Shown here piece after piece: positions 58,393 to 64,000 of a stretch of DNA of 64,000 nt. The stretch spans positions 1 through 64,000 of the forward strand of contig NZ_KB905939.1 in assembly GCF_000381125.1 (NCBI RefSeq), given 5' to 3'. The notes under the pieces are model-generated. The model had not been told where the DNA came from and did no database searches. It saw nothing but the letters and a program-made list of their open reading frames with translations. How positions within the stretch are numbered: the first letter of the stretch is position 1; every line of letters begins with the position of its first letter. Origin of the DNA: Caldimonas manganoxidans ATCC BAA-369 (GTDB lineage Bacteria; Pseudomonadota; Gammaproteobacteria; Burkholderiales; Burkholderiaceae_C). The position numbers were made by a program, and so were the translations under genes.

Positions 58393-59187
58393 TCAGCCAA
58401 ATCGGCCGGTGATGTAGTCCTCGGTTTCTTTGCGCTGAGGCTTCATGAAGATGTTCTTGGTTTCGCCGAACTCGATCAGGTCGCCCAGATACATGTAGGC
58501 GGTGTAGTCCGACACACGGGCTGCTTGCTGCATGTTGTGCGTGACGATCAGCACCGTGACTTGATCTTTGATCTGACCGATCAGCTCCTCGATGCTGGCC
58601 GTGGCAATCGGGTCCAGCGCCGAGGTCGGCTCATCGAACAGGACGATTTCCGGATCGGTGGCCAGGGCTCGGGCGATGCACAAGCGCTGCTGTTGGCCTC
58701 CCGAGAGATTGAAGGCCAAGTCGTGCAGCCGATCCTTCACTTCCGGCCACAACGCGGCAGCGCGCAGCGCCGACTCCACCTTGTCGTCCAGATAGCTGCG
58801 AGAGCGTTCGCCGCGCACGCGCAAGCCGTAGGCGACGTTCTCGTAAATAGACTTGGGAAACGGGTTGGGCTTTTGAAACACCATCGAGATGCGCATGCGC
58901 ACTTCGATCGGATCGACACGGCGGTCCAACAAGTTCACCGCATCAGGCAACAACTCGATGGCACCTTGATAACGGTGCCCGGGGTACAAGTCGTGCATGC
59001 GATTGAAGCAACGCAGGAACGTCGATTTGCCGCAGCCGCTGGGGCCGATCAGGGCAGTCACTTTGTTCTGGAAGACCGGCATCGAGATGCTTTTGAGCGC
59101 CTGGAATTCGCCGTAGAAGAAGTCCAGCGCGTCCGACTTGGCCTTCAGGGCGGGGGGATGGTCCGGCAAGGTGATGGTGCTGGTCAT
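58393..59187 (-). CDS. pstB: Phosphate ABC transporter ATPase PstB
   Basis: A 264-aa ABC ATPase. Walker A is [20 protein letters not shown], the signature [19 protein letters not shown] and Walker [15 protein letters not shown]. The segment [18 protein letters not shown] shows the expected N-terminus. It drives phosphate import through PstC/PstA. It lies 34 nt after pstA in the order pstS-C-A-B-phoU. Confidence 0.97.
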   Translation of the reverse strand: MTSTITLPDHPPALKAKSDALDFFYGEFQALKSISMPVFQNKVTALIGPSGCGKSTFLRCFNRMHDLYPGHRYQGAIELLPDAVNLLDRRVDPIEVRMRISMVFQKPNPFPKSIYENVAYGLRVRGERSRSYLDDKVESALRAAALWPEVKDRLHDLAFNLSGGQQQRLCIARALATDPEIVLFDEPTSALDPIATASIEELIGQIKDQVTVLIVTHNMQQAARVSDYTAYMYLGDLIEFGETKNIFMKPQRKETEDYITGRFG

Positions 59188-59221
59188 GGCAAACGGAAAA
59201 GAAGATTCGGTGTGAGGGGGC

Positions 59222-60151
59222 TTACCACTTGATGCGCTGGCGCAGCCGATAGCGCAGCCAAATGGCCAAGGCGTTCATGCCCAAGGTCATGAAGACGAGC
59301 ACCAAACTGGCCGCTGCGGCGTTTTGGTGAAACGCAGTGTCCGGCCGCGAGGTCCAGTTGAAGATTTGGATCGGCATCACGGTAAACGGGGACATCAGCC
59401 AGTCGAACAAGCCGGCCGGAGGCTGGCCGCTCCCGGGCAGGGGGGGCAAGAAGGCGATGAAGGTCAAGGCGCCGATGGTGATGACCGGTGCGGTCTCGCC
59501 GATGGCGCGCGACAAGCCGATGATCACCCCGGTGAGGACGCCCGGACTGCTGTACGGCAGCAGATGATGCTGCACCACCTGCCACTGTGAGGCCCCGCAG
59601 GCATAGGCACCTTCGCGGATGTGCTGGGGAATGGCGCGCAAGGCCTCGCGCGTGGCGGTGATGACGATGGGCAGGATCAGCAGCGCCAGCGTCAAGCCTG
59701 CCGTCAGAATCGACTGCCCCAGCCCGAAGGTGTAGACGAACAACCCCAGGGCCAACAATCCATAGATGATCGAGGGCACACCGGCCAGATTGGTGATGTT
59801 GATTTCGATCAGGTCGGTCAACCAATTCTTGCGAGCGTATTCCTCCAGATAGATCGCTCCTGCGATGCCCACCGGCACGGCCACGGCCGCGGTGACCAGC
59901 ATCACCAACAGCGAGCCGACCCAGGCCGACAGGATGCCGGCCTGTGATGCGCGGCGCGAGGGAAATGAGGTAAAGAATTCCAGATCCAGGCGCGACAAGC
60001 CTTGGACGGCCATGTCGGTGAACAAGGCCGCCAATGTCAAGACGGCCACCATCAGGGCACCGAGGCCCAACATGCCGAACCACAAATCCCAGCGTTTGTG
60101 CCGCTCGATGATCTGGCGCAGTCGCGCAACGTCGAAATGGGGGCGGGACAT
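59222..60151 (-). CDS. pstA: Phosphate ABC transporter permease PstA
   Basis: A 309-aa inner-membrane permease with six hydrophobic helices. [30 protein letters not shown] and the cytoplasmic coupling loop [25 protein letters not shown] are typical of PstA. ATG 60151 is one base from the pstC stop (TGAGATG), indicating coupling. A 12-residue upstream in-frame extension would overlap pstC and is unlikely. Confidence 0.95.
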   Translation of the reverse strand: MSRPHFDVARLRQIIERHKRWDLWFGMLGLGALMVAVLTLAALFTDMAVQGLSRLDLEFFTSFPSRRASQAGILSAWVGSLLVMLVTAAVAVPVGIAGAIYLEEYARKNWLTDLIEINITNLAGVPSIIYGLLALGLFVYTFGLGQSILTAGLTLALLILPIVITATREALRAIPQHIREGAYACGASQWQVVQHHLLPYSSPGVLTGVIIGLSRAIGETAPVITIGALTFIAFLPPLPGSGQPPAGLFDWLMSPFTVMPIQIFNWTSRPDTAFHQNAAAASLVLVFMTLGMNALAIWLRYRLRQRIKW

Positions 60152-60152
60152 C

Positions 60153-61124
60153 TCAATACACCTCGCGGAAGCGCTTGCGCAGCCCATAACCGGCCAGGTT
60201 GAACAACAGCGTGATCAGCATCAAGGACAGGCCCGCCGCAAAAATGGTTTGGTAGCCGATGCTGCCGTGCGGCAAGTCGCCCAGGGCCACTTGCACGATG
60301 TAGGCGGTCACGGTGGCTGCCGGCTCCAACGGGTTGAAGCTGAGGTTGGGCTGCATGCCGGCGGCCACGGCCAAGATCATCGTCTCGCCCACGGCACGCG
60401 AGATGCCAAGGATGTAGGCCGAGGCGATGCCGGAGAGGGCTGCCGGCACGACCACTTTGAGGGCGGTCTGCAAGCGGGTGCTGCCCATGGCGTAGGCGCC
60501 TTCGCGCAGGCTCATGGGCACGGCACGCATGGCGTCTTCGGACAAAGACGCGACATACGGGATGATCATGATGCCCATGACCAAACCGGCGGACAACACG
60601 TTGAAGCTGGGCAGCTGAGGGATCAGCCGTTGCAACACGGGCGTGACGAACAGCAGCGCGAAGTAGCCGTAGACGATGGTCGGCACGCCCGACAGCAGCT
60701 CCAGCACCGGCTTGAGCGTTTCACGGACTCGGTGGCTGGCGAATTCCGACAGGTACAAGGCGATGACCGTGCCCAGGGGCACGGCCACCAGCAGCGCCAC
60801 GGCCGAGCTGGTGATCGTGCCCGAGAGCAAGACCACGATGCCAAAGCGCGCCTCGGAGAACAGCGGGGTCCATTGCGTGTCGGTCAAAAACGTCCACAGG
60901 GGCACGGACTGGAAAAAGACCAGCGACTCCTTCAGCAGGATGTAGACGATGCCCACCGTGGTGAAAACCGACACACAGGCACAGGCCAGCAAGGCCGCGC
61001 GGATGAACCGCTCGGCCCATCGCCGCCGAGCTTGCGCACGGGCGTACTCGGCCAACTTGGCCTGCCCTAGCATGGGCCGAGGCGCCAGCGTCTGGGCCTT
61101 GCGTGCCTGAGAAACGGCCGACAT
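60153..61124 (-). CDS. pstC: Phosphate ABC transporter permease PstC
   Basis: A 323-aa permease partner of PstA. Six helices follow a 40-residue cytoplasmic lead. KPVLELLSGVPTIVYGYFALLFV and the coupling loop DAMRAVPMSLREGAYAMGSTRLQTAL match the family. ATG 61124 is used. A 100-nt gap with a stem-loop precedes it, separating it from pstS. Confidence 0.95.
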   Translation of the reverse strand: MSAVSQARKAQTLAPRPMLGQAKLAEYARAQARRRWAERFIRAALLACACVSVFTTVGIVYILLKESLVFFQSVPLWTFLTDTQWTPLFSEARFGIVVLLSGTITSSAVALLVAVPLGTVIALYLSEFASHRVRETLKPVLELLSGVPTIVYGYFALLFVTPVLQRLIPQLPSFNVLSAGLVMGIMIIPYVASLSEDAMRAVPMSLREGAYAMGSTRLQTALKVVVPAALSGIASAYILGISRAVGETMILAVAAGMQPNLSFNPLEPAATVTAYIVQVALGDLPHGSIGYQTIFAAGLSLMLITLLFNLAGYGLRKRFREVY

Positions 61125-61146
61125 GAATGATGCTCCGCGATACGGG

Positions 61147-61192
61147 GAAAAAACGACAGAATCGAGCGGGCCGCCCCGCTCGGAAGCGGCCC
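61147..61192 (-). terminator. Stem-loop with T-tract between pstS and pstC
   Basis: On the leftward strand, GAGCGGG-N4-CCCGCTC (61164-61181) is followed 11 nt later by six Ts. An alternative stem GGGCCGC/GCGGCCC (61168-61174 with 61186-61192) overlaps it, so two exclusive folds are possible. It may be a partial terminator or mRNA-stabilising hairpin that lets the binding protein be made in excess over the membrane subunits. Confidence 0.5.
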
Positions 61193-61224
61193 ACTGACAA
61201 GGAGGTGTGCCGAATCTCGGCCGC

Positions 61225-62229
61225 TCACAGGCTGGCTTCGCGGCGCATCAGTTCTTCGATGGTCACGCCCACTTCGGCCACGCCGCCGAAGACCGTGCCT
61301 TTGCGGTTCTTGGCCAAGTGTTCGAGGTTCATCTTGTAGGCGGCCTCGGGCAGCGGCACGTATTTCACTTCTTTCATGATGCGCGAGGCATTCTTCATGT
61401 AGAAGTCGACGAACTCCTTGACCTCCGGCCGTTCGTAAGCCTTGGCGTTGACATAGATGAAGATCGGGCGCGACAGCGGCTGGTAAGTGCCATTGATCAC
61501 GTTGGTCTCGTTGGGCTCGACCGCAGGGCTGCCCGGCTTGGCCACGATCGGCACGGCCTTGAGGTCTTTGCGGTTCTCGGCGTAGTAGGCATAGCCCAAA
61601 TAACCCAGCGCATAGACATTGCCCGAGACGCCCTTGACCGTCACGTGATCGTCCTCGGTGGCGGCATAGTCCCCGCGGCTGGACTTGGCTTTGCCATTGA
61701 TGGCTTCGGTGAAATAGTCGAAGGTGCCCGAATCGGAGCCCGCTCCGTACAGCACGATCTTCTCAGCCGGAAAGGCCGGGTTGATTTGGCTCCACAGTGT
61801 GATCTTGCCCTGGGCGGCTGGCTCCCACATGGTTTTCAGTTCGGCCACGCTCAGTTGCTTGACGAAGTTGTTTTTGGGATGGATCACCACGGTCAAGGCA
61901 TCGAAACCCACGGGCAGCTCGAAGTACTCGATGCCGGCGGCGCGGCAGGCTTCCATTTCCTGCTTCAGGATCGGCCGAGACGCGTTGGAAATGTCGGTTT
62001 CACCGCGGCAAAACTTCTTGAAGCCGCCCCCGGTGCCGGAGATGCCCACCGTCACGCGAACGGCGCCTTTCTTGGCCTTTTGAAAGTCTTCGGCCACACC
62101 TTCGGTGGGCGGGAACACGGTCGAAGAGCCGTCGATTTTCACGATCGGCGTCTGCGCTTCGGCCACGCCGGGGCCGGCCAACGCGGCCAGCACGGCGGCG
62201 GCCGCAGCAACTTGAGCGAGAGCTTTCAT
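61225..62229 (-). CDS. pstS: Periplasmic phosphate-binding protein PstS
   Basis: A 334-aa exported protein. The signal peptide is KALAQVAAAAAVLAALAGPGVAEAQ. Phosphate-binding marks are KIDGSSTVFPPTEGVAEDF (SS-T loop), GISGTGGGFKKFCRGETDISNASRPI and LYGAGSDSGTFDYFTE. Three consecutive ATGs (62235, 62232, 62229) occur; AGGAG abuts the first, so 62229 has the proper 6-nt spacing. The gene is 52 nt downstream of the PhoB-like gene, with a candidate Pho box inside that gene's 3' end. Confidence 0.96.
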   Translation of the reverse strand: MKALAQVAAAAAVLAALAGPGVAEAQTPIVKIDGSSTVFPPTEGVAEDFQKAKKGAVRVTVGISGTGGGFKKFCRGETDISNASRPILKQEMEACRAAGIEYFELPVGFDALTVVIHPKNNFVKQLSVAELKTMWEPAAQGKITLWSQINPAFPAEKIVLYGAGSDSGTFDYFTEAINGKAKSSRGDYAATEDDHVTVKGVSGNVYALGYLGYAYYAENRKDLKAVPIVAKPGSPAVEPNETNVINGTYQPLSRPIFIYVNAKAYERPEVKEFVDFYMKNASRIMKEVKYVPLPEAAYKMNLEHLAKNRKGTVFGGVAEVGVTIEELMRREASL

Positions 62230-62281
62230 CATCATCTCCTGAAAAAACGGTCCAAGACCCGACCGTGATCTTCGTTGGGGC

Positions 62282-63148
62282 TCATGAATCTTTCGTGACG
62301 GTGGCTTTGACCGATGTGACAGCCGTTGCGGCCCAGGGCCCATGCTGGGCCGGGCGCGATGCGCTGGCGTCGCTCGCATGGGTGACGGCCCAGCCTTGCA
62401 GGGCCAAGCGATAGCCCGCACCGCGCACCGTTTGGATCAGGTCTGGGCTCACTCCGGTTTGCGCCAGACGTCGGCGCAGCCGTCGGATGTATTGGTCCAC
62501 CGTGCGCGCATCGATGTTGGGCAGGTCTTTCCACACTTCGGCCAGCAGCGCATGGCGCGGCACGATGCGCTCGGCGTGTTCGAGCAGCTGGCGCAGCAGC
62601 TGCATTTCCCTGGGCGCCAGCGTGACCGTCTGCGTGTGCGCCCCGCGCCGCAAACGCAGCTGCAGCTCGGGGGCGTCCACTTCGATCCAGGGGCCGTGTG
62701 ACCCAGTCAGGCTCCCATCGCCCGCTGCGCCGGGGGCCTCGGTCCCTGTGGGGCTTTCGCGGGCCGACAAATGGTCCAGCAAATCACGGACCAAGGCGCG
62801 GGGACTGAAGGGCTTGGTGATGCACCAGGTGGCGCCGCAGCGTTCGCCGTGGGCGCCGCAGCGCTCGTCCAGCCGCGACGTCAGCATCACGACGGGCACA
62901 CCCAGCGGCCTGGGCGCCGCGATCGCCCCGGGCTGCGCAGGCAAGGCGTCCAGGTCGATCACCACGGCGTCGGGCAACACTTCGTTGGCCAAACGCCAGC
63001 CTTCGTCCAGGGTGGCTGCTGCCATGGCATAGGCGCCGGCGCTTTGGCAATGCGCACGCACCAGTTCACGAATCGCTGGCTGCGCCATGACCACCAGCAC
63101 CGTCGGGCTGGTGGGGCGGGTTGTTTCTGGGCTGGACCCGGCCGACAT
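62282..63148 (-). CDS. Degenerate PhoB-like response regulator preceding pstS
   Basis: A 288-aa OmpR/PhoB-like protein. The C-terminal winged helix is intact (LAPREMQLLRQLLEHAERIVPRHALLAEVWKD ... [31 protein letters not shown]). The receiver is abnormal: the acidic pocket that normally reads D-D/E-D is Met21-Ala22 (VLVVMAQPAIREL), while Asp65 (VVIDLDALP), Thr90 and Lys112 remain. A linker of about 30 Gly/Ser/Glu residues and a C-terminal tail of about 35 extend beyond PhoB. Without the metal-binding pocket it may be phosphorylation-independent. It is likely the first gene of the pst transcript. Confidence 0.85.
   Translation of the reverse strand: MSAGSSPETTRPTSPTVLVVMAQPAIRELVRAHCQSAGAYAMAAATLDEGWRLANEVLPDAVVIDLDALPAQPGAIAAPRPLGVPVVMLTSRLDERCGAHGERCGATWCITKPFSPRALVRDLLDHLSARESPTGTEAPGAAGDGSLTGSHGPWIEVDAPELQLRLRRGAHTQTVTLAPREMQLLRQLLEHAERIVPRHALLAEVWKDLPNIDARTVDQYIRRLRRRLAQTGVSPDLIQTVRGAGYRLALQGWAVTHASDASASRPAQHGPWAATAVTSVKATVTKDS
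62295..62322 (-). promoter_or_regulatory. Candidate Pho box upstream of pstS
   Basis: Read leftward, CTGTCAC (62316-62322), GTCAAAG after 4 nt, and CCGTCAC (62295-62301) show the CTGTCA-type 7-mers at roughly 11- and 21-bp steps that PhoB dimers bind. The site lies in the 3' end of the PhoB-like gene, about 65-90 nt before pstS. Spacing is not perfect. Confidence 0.45.
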
Positions 63149-63236
63149 GTCGATGACCTCTTGTCACACTGTGGCGGGGCCGCGCTGCACCTGACGCATG
63201 GCTGCCGCCGCCTCCATCGGGACGATGCTGGGCTGG

Positions 63237-63258
63237 CTGTGTGACGCTGGTGTGACAG
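63237..63258 (-). promoter_or_regulatory. Candidate Pho box upstream of the PhoB-like/pst operon
   Basis: Read leftward, CTGTCACACCA then GCGTCACACAG form two adjacent 11-bp units with the consensus TGTCAC/CGTCAC cores (63252-63258 and 63241-63247). This equals one PhoB dimer site, placed 90-110 nt before the PhoB-like start in the divergent region shared with the mlaF-like gene. A further TGTCACA lies near 63163. Confidence 0.55.
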
Positions 63259-63381
63259 TGGCGGCCCAGGAGGCGGCCGGCGGCCGGCCGGGCCCAGCGC
63301 AGGCAGCCGCTGGGCCGAGGGCTTCCGTGTTTTCACCTATCATCGGCCCAGCGGCCATGCGGCCGACGGTCCCTTCAACCC

Positions 63382-64000
63382 ATGCAAACTCTCGTCGAGA
63401 CGACCCGGTCGACCCCCTCTACGACGCCTGCGCTGGTGGAACTGCGCGAGGTGAGCTTTGGCTATGACGAACGGCCCATCTTGCGGGACGTGAGCCTGAG
63501 TGTGCCGCGCGGGCAGGTGGTGGCGCTGATGGGCACGTCTGGCGGGGGCAAAACCACGGTGTTGCGCCTCATCGGCGGGCAGATCAAGCCGCAGCGCGGT
63601 CAAGTGCTGTTCGACGGGGTGGACATCGCCTCGATGGACCGGCAGGCGCTGTATGCCATCCGCCGACGCATGGGCATGCTCTTCCAGTTTGGCGCGCTGT
63701 TCACCGATTTGTCGGTTTTCGACAACGTGGCCTTCCCCCTGCGCGAGCACACGCAACTGAGCGAGGACATGATCCGCGATCTGGTGCTGATGAAGCTCGA
63801 TGCGGTGGGCCTGCGCGGTGCGCGCGATTTGATGCCGTCTCAGATCTCCGGCGGCATGGCCCGGCGCGTGGCGCTGGCGCGGGCCATCGCGCTGGATCCC
63901 GAGCTCATCATGTATGACGAGCCGTTCGCCGGTCTGGATCCCATCTCGATGGGGGTGGCGGCGCGCTTGATTCGGCAGCTCAACCAGACCCTGGGCGTGA
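63382..64000 (+). CDS. mlaF: MlaF-type ABC transporter ATPase (3' end outside the window)
   Basis: The first 206 codons of an ABC ATPase are visible. Walker A is MGTSGGGKTTVLRLIGGQ, the Q-loop MGMLFQFGALFTDLSVFDNVAFPLREH is that of the Mla/Ttg2A class, the signature is QISGGMARRVALARAIALDP and Walker B ELIMYDEPFAGLDP. Together with MlaE/MlaD it powers retrograde phospholipid transport to keep outer-membrane asymmetry. A YhdP-type bridge protein is encoded in the same window. Start ATG 63382 has no strong Shine-Dalgarno. It is divergent from the phosphate operon; the mlaE-mlaD genes should follow past the right edge. Confidence 0.9.
   Translation, partial: MQTLVETTRSTPSTTPALVELREVSFGYDERPILRDVSLSVPRGQVVALMGTSGGGKTTVLRLIGGQIKPQRGQVLFDGVDIASMDRQALYAIRRRMGMLFQFGALFTDLSVFDNVAFPLREHTQLSEDMIRDLVLMKLDAVGLRGARDLMPSQISGGMARRVALARAIALDPELIMYDEPFAGLDPISMGVAARLIRQLNQTLGV

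Overview
The window is very GC-rich, densely coded chromosomal DNA from a betaproteobacterium, almost certainly order Burkholderiales. This follows from gene order and family content: leuS-lptE-holA behind bamE-dapB, divergent fur/bamE, hpf-ptsN-hprK, gltB-gltD, a pst-pho operon, the guanyl-specific RNase/barstar pair and a REP-associated tyrosine transposase (RAYT) of betaproteobacterial type. I cannot name the genus. No rRNA, tRNA, CRISPR array, integrase or intact insertion sequence was found.

Layout. 1-1500: the 5' end of a VgrG-like gene, then a secreted guanyl-specific ribonuclease, its barstar-type inhibitor and a small unknown ORF before a strong terminator. 1700-9050: malic enzyme maeB, and divergently a DctS/DctR-like two-component pair running into thiL-pgpA-pncC. 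9078-17473: mostly leftward housekeeping genes (bamE-dapB-leuS-lptE-holA; hpf, ptsN, hprK) with fur facing right. 17815-24758: M24 aminopeptidase, an IS5-family remnant, htpX, an SH3-domain protein, a TetR regulator, a patatin phospholipase and corA.

24761-34381 is the most distinctive part. Nine leftward genes (FAD oxidoreductase, DUF1365, cyclopropane-fatty-acid synthase, chalcone-isomerase-like protein, GPH/MFS transporter, DUF3833 lipoprotein, SDR, NTF2-like protein, renalase-like FAD enzyme) are packed with six ATGA start/stop overlaps. They read away from an AT-rich control island with a 20-bp-period direct repeat. A diiron desaturase/ferritin-like protein is encoded on the other side. 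Related genes in Rhodobacter belong to the singlet-oxygen response, so a membrane-lipid modification and photo-oxidative stress operon is the best reading.

34489-50512: Gdx/SugE exporter, a glutathione S-transferase broken by an exact 8-bp duplication, a rhombosortase-like intramembrane protease, glnE, a giant YhdP-family envelope protein, a nitrilase-family amidase, the YqjD/YqjE/YqjK inner-membrane set, two response regulators, a HisKA_3 histidine kinase, a UbiH-type hydroxylase and a RAYT that has lost its HUH motif. 50646-56887: gltB and gltD. 56906-63148: a leftward phosphate operon (degenerate PhoB paralogue, pstS, pstC, pstA, pstB, phoU, phoB) with candidate Pho boxes and no phoR in the window. 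63382-end: an MlaF-type ABC ATPase cut by the window edge.

Genes were read from reading frames, motifs and spacing only; no database search was possible. Start codons are chosen on Shine-Dalgarno spacing, overlaps and family length, and are flagged where doubtful.
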